Shown here piece by piece: positions 44,798 through 56,116 of a stretch of 64,000 nucleotides of DNA (position 1 is its first letter; each line of letters starts with the position of its first letter). Source of the DNA: Mesodorylaimus sp. YZB2_4. Taxonomy: Eukaryota; Nematoda; Enoplea; Dorylaimida; Dorylaimidae. The notes under the pieces were generated by a model. The model did no database searches. It had not been told where the DNA came from and saw only the letters and a list, made by a program, of their open reading frames with translations. The position numbers were made by a program, and so were the translations under genes. The stretch is from contig JASANH010000895.1 in NCBI GenBank assembly GCA_030248295.1, positions 496,001-560,000 on the forward strand. Reading direction: 5' to 3'.

Positions 44798-47773
44798 TTA
44801 CGTGTTTCTTATTGGACGCCCATTGCTTTCAGTGGGGAATACATATAAATAATATTTGCACGCGACCATAGCAAACACGTATTCTGTACACGCTACGCTG
44901 TCAAGGCACGCTTCGACTAAGTTACTCATTGCTGTTTGCAAAACATTCACGCTACAGATGTCGGCAGTTGAGCTTGCGATGCCAATTCCAGAGCTGCCAC
45001 GCACCTAAAAGACAAATCAGCAAGTGATCGATCGTAAGAAAGAGCTTAGTACTTTTAAAACGCACTTGGCCATGTCCTCGTGTGTAACAGCCTTCAAATA
45101 ATAAGTTCGTTTCCCGTGCTCCAGCTTGAACGCATTGGCGTCTTTGCTGCCCAGCGTGGAATCTTGCCTCGGATCAACCCAGGAGATACGGCAGCCAGTG
45201 ATTGGCAAGGAAGTCTTGGCGCACACGTCCTTAAAAAGGAGGGCTTCTGTGAGAATTGATTTGAGGAAAATTTGACACTTACTTTATCCGTTCTAAATGT
45301 ATATAGGACCAAGTCTTGCTGCAAAGCGAAGTATCGTTTGTCCCATGACTTCCTGTTGGCGGTCTTCATATCCAAGTAGCCACTCCAAATGGAACTATCG
45401 TTCGGTTTCACTTGCAAGTCGATTGGAGTGTGAGTACATAAACTTTTAGTGTTCGCAACTATCTCAACTATGAATCGGCGCCCAAAAAATTCAAACGCAG
45501 ACCTTACCTGGCCAATCGGTGCGCAATGGCGGTCCGCTTGGGTGGACGGCTGGTGAAGGCGGGCATGAAGGCGTCGAAGTGAAGGCCCCCGAGGGCGAGT
45601 AATCATCGTAGGCCCAATAATTACCGCCATTCTCTTGATGCCTTTCCTGAAGTAACGGCGTCGATGCCAAAGGCGATGTTGTCTGTTGTCGAACTACAAA
45701 AAATGGAAAAATTCAAATACAGGCACGTCTAAAGTCGTAATCCTTTTTTCTAAAACTAGTTCCCAAAACTTATCAGGCCATGGGTTAACCTTGAAAAAAT
45801 ACCTTTAGTCGCACGATTCTATGACTACCTAATGGACGATTCAGGGAAAAAATAAAAATCATGGGTTCGTTTGTGACGATAGGATTGGAACGAGGGTGTG
45901 GTGATCATCCAAACCAGTCACAGTCTCTCAGGACGCAGCTCAGACATGGCATTAGAACCCTGATATTTTCTGTGCTGCACAATTCTCATGCAAAAAGTGA
46001 CAACTATCCGTACTTCGATTTCCAACAGCTCGGAACCAAGGCTGGTGCAATTTGCGTTTCATCCAATCCATGTTCTCCCACTTTCATCAATCAAACCCCC
46101 TCTCACTTCGACTCCAACATGCTGTTCAGAGGGGAAATTTTCAGCAAAATGAAAAATAATATCAACAGTCTGGCCAGACTATCGGCCTACAAACAGCCTT
46201 TTTCATTGTACCAAAACATTCTCATCGCATCAAATTGACACTGTGATGAATCAAAAATATATAGGTGACAGGAAGGATGCAGTCAAGGGCGTCAAAATGC
46301 GACTTGAACTAAAGTGAATAGGATTCGCATAAAATAACATAGGCACAGGAAAACTGTACCCGACCCCCATGTCCGTCCCCACTGGCTCTAATCCTACGAG
46401 CATCCAACAAAACGCAACGTCCACTTTTCAAACAAGACACACAAGTAATGCTTTTTAAAAGCTGGTCCAAAGCGAAAGTCAATACGCAACGATGGCCATG
46501 CCAGTGAACACAATCGTGAAATTACGAAACGACTGGACCCCCTTTTCTCGTCACACACTCGTGAAAAGTGGCTCCAATTTGACCAGTCGACGCTTAGTCA
46601 TAGTCCAAGCTTTCTGCAGCTGGTATGAATGTCCGATGGGAAAACACATCTGCTCAGTGCCAATTCCCTTCACGGTGGTCCTTATGATCCTATCGGCAGC
46701 CATTGCCATCGGGTTGACAAAAAAGCTTCAAAAAATTAAAAACGGGCTGACGTAATAGCGATGTCAACGATAAAAATGCCGCACGAGGTCTGGTCATGCT
46801 TCCATATACACGATGGCACGACATAGACAACGCTGTCAGAAGGCATTCAGCCGTGAAAAAATGCTCATTTTTACCCCAAAAAACCCATCACAATTTCCGA
46901 TGAACGTGATGTTAAACAACATCCAAACGGAGCCATGAAATTAAAAATTTGTGCTGGTCGTGTGCTCGCACAAAAAGACAAGACCCGTTTTTGAAAGTGG
47001 GAATGTGCAAAGCACGAGTCTCACGTCAAAATCAGTTAAAACTGATGGGATAAACTGGTTTAGAGAATGCGAAATAAGAAGATTTAAAACGGTTTATTGC
47101 TTGAGGTGTGGAAACGATATTGAGACTGCCACTAGGAATTATGAGTGGAGTAGATGCAGTGATAGAAGGGAATGGTGCAGTAGCCAAAACTGTTTGTCTA
47201 AAGCGACAAAAAGGGAGAACGCAATTTGTAGATTAGGCTATTTCAAATGACACGGGGGTGGAGTGATTGTAGTTTCTGCCCTTTTCAGGTCACTGTTCCG
47301 AAATCCGTTTTGTCAAAGACAGTCGGGCTCCGGTACTGAATCTGGTTGTGGCAGCTGATCGCCATGCCTCTCTCTCATCTTCTTATCTAAATCTAACGGG
47401 CAAACAGGACCAGCTTACCTCTGTTTGTTCTAACCAGTCGAGGGGTGGCTGGAATCTCCGCCCATTGACGCTTGTCCGTTCTTTGCAATAAATCGTAACC
47501 AGCACACGCGTCCACAATTTGCCTGCACGGGGACATTTCTCGATCGTAATTTGACTCGTCGTAAAAATTAGCCAGATGATCGCCGATCATCAAATCCCTC
47601 ATTTGCTGCTGGCATTCTTGCAGGCTCGGAATTTTGTTAGTGCCGCTATTAGGCACCCTGTTCTTCATAATGGTAGCGTAGGGTTGGCGGCACAAATATT
47701 GGTGATAATAATGGTCATTAACCGAGCCGGGAATGGCCCCGTTCAAGGGGGCGCATGCCCCATTGACCAACAC
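44798..47773 (-). CDS. PH-domain protein, 5' end uncertain
   Basis: Exons in gene order: 47419-47773 (left limit of the frame; true 5' boundary unknown), 45508-45693, 45283-45410, 45053-45229, 44798-45004. The joins are in phase. A PH domain spans exons 3-4: SIWSGYLDMKTANRKSWDKR, YFALQQDLVLYTF, ANAFKLEHGKRTYYLKAVTH, so the protein probably binds phosphoinositides or partner proteins at membranes. It follows a Ser/Pro/Tyr-rich linker (NYWAYDDYSPSGAF) and an N-terminal region with QECQQQMRDLMIGDHLANFY that I do not recognise. After the PH domain comes a final exon of 68 residues (CSVNVLQTAMSNLVEACLDS). The frame is closed by a TGA just upstream of 47773, so a 5' exon is needed; MGQRFGRQQVTSIPE (from about 47963) is a possible start. 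In intron 1 (45694-47418) I see no gene. Confidence 0.7.
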
Positions 47774-47829
47774 CGCCGCCGCATCCGCTCATTGCTGACC
47801 GCTATTGAAGAGTAGCCGCGGGTGTCTTG

Positions 47830-47965
47830 TGCTGACCAGGAGAGACTAGGCGCAACGAGGAACTGGAGACTGGAGCCGTGTTACTAGAACTTTTATCCTC
47901 GTCAGACGGGGTCTTCACCTCTGGGATCGAGGTGACTTGCTGACGTCCGAATCGTTGACCCATGG
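47830..47965 (-). CDS. Possible first exon of the PH-domain gene
   Basis: ATG near 47963 opens MGQRFGRQQVTSIPEVKTPS followed by a Ser-rich stretch. A GTCAGC donor within SLRLVSPG could join, in phase 1, to a weak AG just before the 47773 frame, giving a roughly 50-bp intron. The acceptor is poor, so this is only a candidate; an exon farther upstream is equally possible. Confidence 0.3.
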
Positions 47966-49620
47966 TCAGTTGTTGCCTAGAGGGGGGTTTTTTGTCCGAG
48001 TGGCTAGCGGGTGGGGTTGTACGACGTCGACGGAGGAGGGATAAGTGAAGAGTTTGCGGGTGCTGATTTCTTGTTCTTGTTGTTGTGCTTGGCGGACTCC
48101 GAGTGTATTGCACTGGTAACGGTCCAATGGCGGCTGTTTTTCTTTCTGCTTCGCACTTTGAAGGATGTCTTTGAGCAGAGATGGCCCTACTGGTGGCAGA
48201 CTGTGAGCATAACAACGAGCCGGGTGGGATTGAAATAAGAGCAGGTCGTGGGTTATGTAGTCAAAATCTGTCTGCCAAGTGTTTCAGCGCATTTTGAAAG
48301 ATCGCTGTGCTTTTTCGTCTAGCTATAATCTTTCTAAATGATTTTTGGCATATTTCCAATATCGATGGTTTTATTTAGCTAATTTTTCAAATCTTTCTGG
48401 ATCTAATACACGTAAACTCTAACGAGCTTTACAACCAACGGCTCTTACACCCGCACGGACACGACATCACTGAGTATACCAAAGCGTGGGTATACAGTAT
48501 GTCTTCGGCGATCAAGGCGAAATAACAGCTGAAAAAGAAATCGCATATAGCGTGAGGAGGAGACACTATTAACTACAGCATGCCAGTGCAAGTACGAACA
48601 GTCCCTCCCGAATATTTTTTACTGGCACCTAATACGCTTCCTTGATCCCACACTCCCTCTTGCAGCAACCAATTTAGCAGCAGCCCCAATTACTAGGCAC
48701 CCTGTATGGCATAGACTTAATCACCAGGGCTGGTCGTGAAAAAGTTCTAAGAGGACTCTTGCGCATGTCCCTTGGATGATAGTTTCCGAAAAGAGGAGCC
48801 AATTTAAACGTTAAAAACTTTAAAACTTCAAATTTAAAGAAGTCGGGAAATTTTCATGGATTACCCTTCTTGCATGGAATCGGTATTCCATCACCGAAAG
48901 GTATCAGTGTTTTTCTTGCTCTCTAATAATATCCGACCTGAATCCCTGGCGAAATTCGGACGTACTTACAAGTTCCCTGGAATGCACCTTGTCAGAGTGC
49001 CATGGGGCTGTCGCCTTGTAGCAGTGGGTCTTCAGCGAAATAGGCGACAAGAGACAAATTGATTTTACGTGGCCAAAGCACCGAAAAACACGTATGGACC
49101 GCTCGCAATGGCTCCCAAAAGATGATCTGGCTGACCTCCCACTCTCTTTCCATTCCTATTCTCAGTGCACCTCATACCACAAACAGAACAGGTTTCAGAC
49201 AAGGAAACTACCGGTACCATGGCAATCACAAAGAGATGTACCTTGCCCTACCAAAGAAACCTGCCCCTCACGTGCCATTCGAAAGAAAAAACCCTAAACG
49301 AGAAACCTTTCTCGACAGGGGCCATGGGCAACTCCAGTGGTTCGATTCCTCCAACAACGGTCCACCCTCGTTGCTATTCTCCTTGTAAGCATAGCCGATA
49401 CTCTCTGATCGTGACGTTCTCCAGTGCCGGCATGTCCCAACTGGGAGTCACCCCTAAAGTGATGATTCTATTTGTTAAAAATTAGAAAACGAAAGAAAAC
49501 TGGTCAAATCTAACTTACGTCTAGCAGCATCTTTTCGAAACATTCAAAGCTGGTTTTGGCGGCAACGCACGCAACTGCGCCGACGGTGCGTTTGAACTGT
49601 TCGGAGAAACGTAGTTCCGC
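47966..49620. other. Intergenic, no supported feature
   Basis: About 1.6 kb. Open frames at 49059-49485 (for example GHGQLQWFDSSNNGPPSLL) have no identifiable family. The PH-gene promoter probably lies near 47970-48300. Confidence 0.3.
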
Positions 49621-49632
49621 GAAACTAGCAGT

Positions 49633-49815
49633 AGGGATAGGTCGGGATCACTTTTTTCGGGACCGGGACCGGGATCGGTATCAGGGTAATCCCGATCGGG
49701 ATCGGGACCGGGATCAGGATTTCTTGCATTTTTCTATTTTTGCATCCTCACCAAAGCACACTTTAGTCGTCCAGGTTTTTTAACCAGATTTTTCCTTTGG
49801 CCGATTTTAAGCTCA
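49633..49815. repeat. Second copy of the AGGGATAGGT element, left end
   Basis: AGGGATAGGTCGGGATCAC at 49633 matches the left end at 32142, followed by GGGATCGG/GGACCGGG repeats and CCAAAGCACACTTTAGTCGT then CCAGGTTTTTTAACCAG, in the same order as at 32142-32310. The matching right end (ACCTATCCCT) is not seen downstream, so the copy is truncated. Confidence 0.55.
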
Positions 49816-49969
49816 AATAGCTCATTATAACATTTTACGTGGGCGCATCTAAAATCCGTTCATTAAAAAAACATTATATAAATGCATTTAGATAAACATT
49901 GCATAAAGCAATAAATTTACAGAGCTAAGTGCTGAAGCTTGTTTGTCGTATTCTGCATGCGCGCTTTTA

Positions 49970-50210
49970 CTACAATGTTACATGCTTTGCCGGGTTGTTG
50001 TTGACCCACTCTTTCCAGCCAACTCCTGAAACAAGAACATTTACCGGAAAATTCTTTTCAGGCTTGAAATGACATTTTTTACCCTTCAAAGAGCTTATAT
50101 TTATCCCCACCTGCTGCAGCAAATCTTTTTCAGTTACTTCGGGCGAGCCAAGTAACCAGAAGAGCTGAAAAAGGAAGAGATCGGCAGCCAATTACATCGC
50201 CATCGTGGTT
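49970..50210 (-). pseudogene. Broken paralogue of the EB-protein first exon
   Basis: The minus-strand sequence matches the first exon of the gene at 51.3-53.0 kb: the same ATGGCGATG start context, SEVTEKDLQQQLGI versus SPEVTEKDLLQQVGI, and EWVNNNPAN versus EWVNNNPAK. Here codon four after the start is TAA, and the frame ends shortly after NNNPAK. No further exons are seen to the left. It is a partial duplicate that lost its start and its downstream exons. Confidence 0.75.
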
Positions 50211-51315
50211 AGAAAGAAATCGGAAAGCTTTTGCTGCAATGGGCCCCGTTGCGTGAACTCATGCCAAGTCAACTCATTCAAAAAGTTGTCGTGAAGATGA
50301 ACACTCGCCAAAGCTCCTTCAACGTCGTTTGAATTTTTTCCTTTTTTATGCCTTCCCTTTTACGGCATGCCTTATGCAACGGGGTATTGAAGTACAAGTT
50401 TACGCGCGCCAAACTTCGGTACCTACCAACGTAAGGACTGGTTATGACACCCTGTTCATGGGAACTGCATTGTTTTATTTTCGTGAGATAGAAAAGGATT
50501 CTCCCTTCATGGCGCATGGACATCCTAAAAGGATTTTACCAATTAGACTGAAAAAAATGTCACCCAAGTGGAAATGGTCGGAAAAATTTTCTCGTCGATG
50601 TCGATGTGCTATCGATGTCTGTAGATTTTTTTACAGTGGCTGGGCGATATCAGCTTGTCTCACTTATAGGCCCTATGAGGCTGGTAGAAAAACTTTTCCG
50701 CAAATCAATCAGCTATGTAGCCTTTTTTCTAAAATTCTATGCTCAAACCGTTCACGAATTATTATCGATCACCGTTGAACATCGGGAAATCTTTTATGAT
50801 CAATCGAGCCAGAAAAATTAAAATGCGCGCGGGATGATTTCCGTCCTTCTAAAAATGATTTCCCGCACCACGATGGTAAGAAATAACCAGAGTACATTAC
50901 TGGATATTGGTAAATTTATGTAGATACATGCATGTAGATACTAATACATGCATTTTGTAAGTAGCACCTGCATATTTTACATTTGCATGTCAAACTGTCA
51001 TAAAATCAATATATAAGATTCTGTTTCAGAAGAAGTTTTAGAAAGAAGTCCAGATTCAGTTCAGGGGTTCTATGTGATCTCTTTTACTCGAACATTTTTA
51101 TATTGACTGTTTCGTGCACCAGAAAATTAGCATTTGGTCACCTTTTCTGTAGCCTATCTGGTGATTCGTCCAGGAGAGAGTGGTCATTCGTTCAGGAAAG
51201 TAGCATTCACCTCACAGCGACAACAAGGTTGCTAACACGAAAGTGTTCATGTTCACAATTTAGCACATCACCAAGCACAGGTACTTGAGCGTAAAGGGAC
51301 ATACTATACATGAAA
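50211..51315. other. Intergenic, no supported feature
   Basis: About 1.1 kb between the broken duplicate and the intact gene. Plus-strand frames at 50329-50821 show no motif. Short ATACATGCAT repeats occur near 50930-50950. Confidence 0.3.
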
Positions 51316-52967
51316 TTATTTCCATATAGGTAAATATGTAGCACATTTCCCGTTGACGATAATAGGCTGCTTTATAGGATGATGCAGGCACGGGTTCAAA
51401 CACCCAACTGGGCCCTCTCCGATTCCAGGAAACGTGTAATACCCTTCCGATGGCGGGCAATAGACTTTGGGGCATGGCTTTCCATACAAGCAAACGTCTT
51501 GAAAAAGCTTAGGGCCAGGACCGAATCCCCCATTCTCATGAAATCTGTTCGAAATCTCTGTCATATTCAAGTTTGGCAGGGCAGGACAACAGTACGTCTG
51601 CTCGATTCCAGATGACGTCAGGAATTTTGGTCTCAGGCCTTCTTCTGGTGTCAAACACCAATAGCCTTTAGGGCATTTAGTGTCATTCGAAGCAGGATCA
51701 CAGGGCCACAGTAAACCCGTCTGCAATACAAATGGCCTCTTGAAAGGACACGCATATTCTAAAACACAGATTACGATTGCTAGCTAAAGAGCCGTATTAT
51801 ACTTTACAACTACATATGCTCACCTTTTGGTTTGCATGTATCTTTGACTTGAACAAAATCTGGCCTGCACGTGCAGACCTGGTCTTTGCAGTACGCAAAG
51901 GCAGCATAGCAGTTGTCCTTCTCAGAGCATGTTTGGCCCAATTCTTTTTCTGAAATTCTGCTGTTTGTCCGCTGGTAAGAAATGCTATTGTCAAATCTTA
52001 CTCGGTCGTTCCTCGCACATCGTCCAGTCCTCAATCAGAAATTGACCATCTTTGCAATCGCAGGTACCATTGTCGCAAATCAAGCCAATGGACTTGTTGC
52101 AGTGGGAATCATCGTGGCAACAATATCCCAAATCTGAAAATACGGCTAGACACTATTTGAATATTGCCCCATAACCCGTAATTCGTTACTTTGGTCTGGA
52201 GCGACAGGCTGCACACAATGTCCATTCAAGAACTGTCGTTCAGCTTCTGATTTCCAATCGTCCTCTGAAATGGCCTTAATGTTTTAGATGCTCTACGATT
52301 CGTGACTCCGACTACCGAAGCACTCATAATTCGCACGGAAAAAGCCTGGTTCGCAGGCACATGTGCCATTTTGGCAGAATGTACGATAAGTGAGGCACGT
52401 TTGAGTGGGAGCACAATCCTCTCCGATACCTGCAGTAAAGAGAACTTAAAAATTTCAGACAGCAGCTTGTACTTGTTGAAACACGAGTCGTGCATACTTG
52501 GTTTGTATTGACATTCGGAGAGCGTAGTGTTGAATTCATAACCTTCGTCACAGTTGCAGGTCCCATTGAGACAAACTAATTTCATGGCTTCGATACAAGG
52601 CGTGGTAGAATTGCAGCATGCGTAAAGACCACTGCCACCTGAAATGCAGAAGGAAAGCATAGGAGCCGTTACGCGCTCACAATCTTTCCATACCTTCAAA
52701 AACCTCAGCTGGAATACACCCTCCTCCAGCACCTCCAGCCCCTGGCTGACGATTTGCTGGGTTGTTGTTGACCCATTCTCTCATGCTAACTTCTAAAACA
52801 AATTTATATTTTGGGAACAGCTTCCCCAATGAAGCGATGATTTCACCTTTCAAAGAGCCTATATCGATTCCCAACTGCTGTTGCAAATCTTTCTCAGTTA
52901 CTTCGGACGAAGCAAGTACCCAGAGGAACTGAAGAAGGAAGAAAACAACAGTGAACCGCATCGCCAT
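51316..52967 (-). CDS. Secreted cysteine-rich protein with EB-type modules
   Basis: Exons 52694-52967, 52483-52638, 52316-52429, 52190-52264, 52002-52133, 51824-51949 and 51316-51758 total 1320 nt, 439 residues. All six introns are phase 1. A signal peptide (FTVVFFLLQFLWVLASS) is followed by a helical leader (EVTEKDLQQQLGIDIGSLKG) and four Cys-rich modules of the form C-x(n)-C-x(5-8)-C-x(4)-C-x-C, for example LVCLNGTCNCDEGYEFNTTL, RTFCQNGTCACEPGF, LICDNGTCDCKDGQF and AYCKDQVCTCRPDF. This is the EB/EGF-like pattern common in nematodes and arthropods. The last exon is a distinct Cys/Pro-rich domain (CPKGYWCLTPEEG; VYCPPSEGYYTFPGIG). Probably an extracellular matrix, cuticle or defence protein; the exact role is unknown. 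The donor ending exon 2 (CTCGT|GTTTCA) is the least certain join. Confidence 0.82.
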
Positions 52968-53485
52968 CGTGGTTGGAAAAATTTAAACAAAGTAAAATAC
53001 CTACTGTCGCAGCTCCAAACTTGGGGGTGCCTAGAATCATACGTGAGGACTGGTTGTGTCGAAAATTTTAATTTCAACAGCATTTCGACGCCACTACGGT
53101 GTTTGTCTCATTGGCGAGAGTGTATCTTCCTTTCCTTTGCATACGGCAACTCAGAAAGTATTTTACAAATGTTGTCCGTAAATAATTTGACACATAAAAA
53201 TTTTGTTCCAGCGTAGTCTTATGCTCGAGTACTCGTAACTGCATCTAGGATAGGTCTTCAGATCATGTCGTCGTGGTTACACCTGAGGGGGCCAAACAAA
53301 ACTTCTCGGGCGGAAGGTGTTCCTGCAGTGATCAGGATCCCTACAGGGTGTGCCGTTGTCATATGGGCAACCAGGGCAATCTGTCTCACAGTGACACCAT
53401 GAAGTAAAGATCAGCAGACATAGCAGCAGTGTTCATTTGTCTACGTGAGCCTACCTAGCTTACCTTTTCTGCTTCTAATTTCTAC
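52968..53485. other. Intergenic between EB gene and channel relic
   Basis: Divergent 518-bp spacer; the EB-protein promoter should be here. No RNA or repeat seen. Confidence 0.3.
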
Positions 53486-55103
53486 AGCACAAGCCAAGCG
53501 AGGCTTCGAACAATGGTTGCCTCTGGTGTTCTGATTCATGCGGGCATCGGGCTAATTCCAGCTTCCGTTTGTATGTGGGATGCCTATCTGATAATCTCCG
53601 ACTACATCCACGACAGCGAATTAACATCAGTGAAAGTGGTCAATATCACTACTCGGTTCCAGTTCATTGGCCGGACACGAGTGTGCTCGGCCTACGATGC
53701 TCTGTTGAATTGGCCATTACAGACTTACATGATAATTGATAAAATCAAAGAAGCTTTGCGTAAAAGGGAGTAAATCTGGTTAAAGACAAACAGCAGTGAC
53801 ATCTTCGAAAGTCAAGATATAACAAGTTATCTTTTTAATGTGTTCCTAGTTCACAGGCTCGTTGTCGATTTGGATCGATTTGGCATAGATCAAGCGTTTA
53901 ATGACGATCTGCTGCAAACATTGGATGTTAGCAAAGCTGACATCATAACCTTCACCGATTCCTTTATTAAGAACGAACACTCCATCAAAATTTTGTCAAC
54001 AATCTGGCCCGCCATGAGACGTATTTTTGTGCAACGTGACTCTGAAAATGAGACTTACAACAACTACATCAATAACCAAGTCATGTTCGATTTCATGGAA
54101 ATGAATGGAAAAAAATACGCTTATAAATCGTGTTTCTTCATTCCACTAACCCAAGACAACCATACACCAGCGCACCGCTAAATAATTTTTGGATCTGGGC
54201 GGTGCCTTGTACCAACTCTATATCGGGTCTAATCTGGTCAACTCAATGGTTATGCAGCAAGACTCAAATGCCGCGATAGAAATAAACGGCAATGCCAGAA
54301 TCGACTCCGAAAATATCAGCACAAACGGCTGTGACAACATTTACATCGTCATTTCTAATTATGGAGTTTTCGACGTATCTGAAGTGACCAAATGCACTGA
54401 TTGATTCCCGTCTGAAGCGGAATGTTGGGACAGCATTCGAGCACAAGCCGTTTCTGATATTTGCAAATGCAATCAGTTCGAGCAGATTATGCGTGCAGCC
54501 CTGGAAAGCGGGCCAATAGTCAATGGTACACGGCTACAATGTACAATGAACAATGTACAATGTACAGCCAGATATGCACGGCTACAATGTACAATCAATG
54601 TCTTCCAACGGAAAGGACGAAATTAACCGTCGTGTAAGCCAGGCTGCACAGTCTTGTGTTCCGTGCGCTAAAAGTAGGAACACCTATCACATGCAACCGA
54701 AGGTTTTGTAGGCTGGCCAACTCCTCTGCTCGTCACAGTCAAGTTTGTCTGTCCTGATCACTCATTTATTCGTTTCAAAGAGAAGCAACAATTCACAGCC
54801 AGCCAATTAGTATCTCAAAAAGGCGGGGATCTGGGTCTGTACACCGGTTTCAGCATGTTGTGGTTTGTTGAAATCATGTTATTCTTGTGCAACGCGATCC
54901 GAGCTAATCGCGCCGAACGTAAAAAGGGAGAAATCAATGGGAAAGATAGCAATGTAAGCAGAGAAGAATTTCAAGGAGTTGTAAACGGGAGCATGCAAAC
55001 AAGAGATGATGTTACACAGCTCCATGCAAGAGTTGAAGGGTTTGAGAGAAAATTTGATCCATTTTTGGAGAGAAGTCAAAGGCCACAACAGAGGGAATAT
55101 TGA
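53486..55103 (+). pseudogene. DEG/ENaC (amiloride-sensitive) channel, probably decayed
   Basis: Segments of a degenerin/epithelial sodium channel appear in the right order on one strand. From 53486 (acceptor TTTCTACAG): STSQARLRTMVASGVLIHAG, then a TM1-like stretch (LIPASVCMWDAYLIISDYIH). A second block starts at 53849 (RLVVDLDRFGIDQAFNDDLL). A third at 54189-54401 ends EVTKCTD, a TGA follows at 54402-54404, and the same frame continues into ECWDSIRAQAVSDICKCNQF, the conserved Cys motif. The pre-TM2/TM2 signature is clear at about 54800-54900 (QKGGDLGLYTGFSMLWFVEI), then a polar tail. The TGA sits where the family has no room for an intron, so I favour a pseudogene; a gene with short introns is the alternative. 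Confidence 0.6.
54527..54600 (+). repeat. Short tandem duplication within the channel relic
   Basis: ACGGCTACAATGTACAAT occurs twice (about 54528 and 54577), with extra ACAATGTACA copies between. It looks like replication slippage and disrupts the channel reading frame. Confidence 0.6.
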
Positions 55104-55146
55104 GTTAGGGTTCCGTGTGCGAGTACGTTTGGCCCCACGTAGCCCC

Positions 55147-55640
55147 ATGTAGCGTGACAGATTGACAGCGATAGATTGATACAACACTACAATGCCAGAT
55201 GTGAAATTCGATCAAGAGCTTCCTTCAATAGTGTTAGGCTCCATGTAGCGAACCGCATTGATGGCGATAAATTGATTTAAAACTAAAATGGAAGATATGA
55301 CTTTCGATCTGGAGCATTCTTTATTGATGTTTGGCTATATGTAGCGAGACAGATTGATGGAGATAGATTGATATAACACTATGATGGGAGATATGAGATT
55401 CGATCAAGAGCTTCCTTCATTACTGTTTTGTCCAATGTATTGCTACTTTTGGCCAAACATTAATGAAGAAAGCTCCTGATCGAAAGTAACATCTCCCATC
55501 ATAGTCTTATATCAATCTATCGCTATCAAATTGTCTCGCTACGTGGGGCAAAACATTAATAAAGGAAGCTCTTGATCGAATTTCACATCTTCCATTGTAG
55601 TGTTGTATCAATCTGTCGCCATCGGTCTGTCTCGCTACAT
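55147..55640. repeat. 96-bp repeat: three direct copies then two inverted copies
   Basis: Units begin with ATGTAGCG at 55147, 55243 and 55339 (period 96). Each continues with a GACAGATTGATGG-like segment, AGATTGATA, an AAT/GGGAGATATGA segment and TCGATCAAGAGCTTCCTTCA. From about 55448 the same unit appears reverse-complemented twice (ends CGCTACGT near 55537 and CGCTACAT near 55633), again 96 bp apart. The whole forms a large imperfect inverted repeat of nearly 500 bp. Copies differ by roughly 10-20 %. Confidence 0.8.
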
Positions 55641-56116
55641 GGGGACGAAACATTAAGAGGCACTGTCCGTAAGAATCGACTCCGAATCGGTCAACATTGA
55701 AAAATGACCCCCCCCCCCCCTATATTATTACATATCTCGAAAGTAGATGCCATGAGGACCACGAAAACGATAATCGTTTCACGGCCAGGTCAATATTCAT
55801 GGAACACGACCCGTTCAAAAATTGTTGGTGCCCGAAAAATGTGGGTTTTGAAAAAACCCTTATAGCTCAACTAATATGCAGTCAAAAAGATTCGGGCGCA
55901 GCTCATTAAAAAGAGCACCTTTTTCTCTACAAACTCATGATATCTTAAAGAAAACAGCCGTTTTCTATAATTGACAAATTTGGATCAAACACAAAAGTTC
56001 ATGCAAGAATTTTTACTAAAATTCATCTCATTCACGCATTTGCGTGCCAACACCAACGCTAACGTCAGCTGACCGAAAATCACATAAACCAAGAACTAGA
56101 TCAGCAACCTTAGGCA
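55641..56116. other. Spacer with C-homopolymer
   Basis: Contains a run of C near 55709-55719 and no supported gene. Confidence 0.3.

Noticed and set aside
55147..55640. Possible CRISPR-like array
   Set aside because: The whole 96-bp unit repeats, without unique spacers, two copies are inverted, and the genome is eukaryotic.
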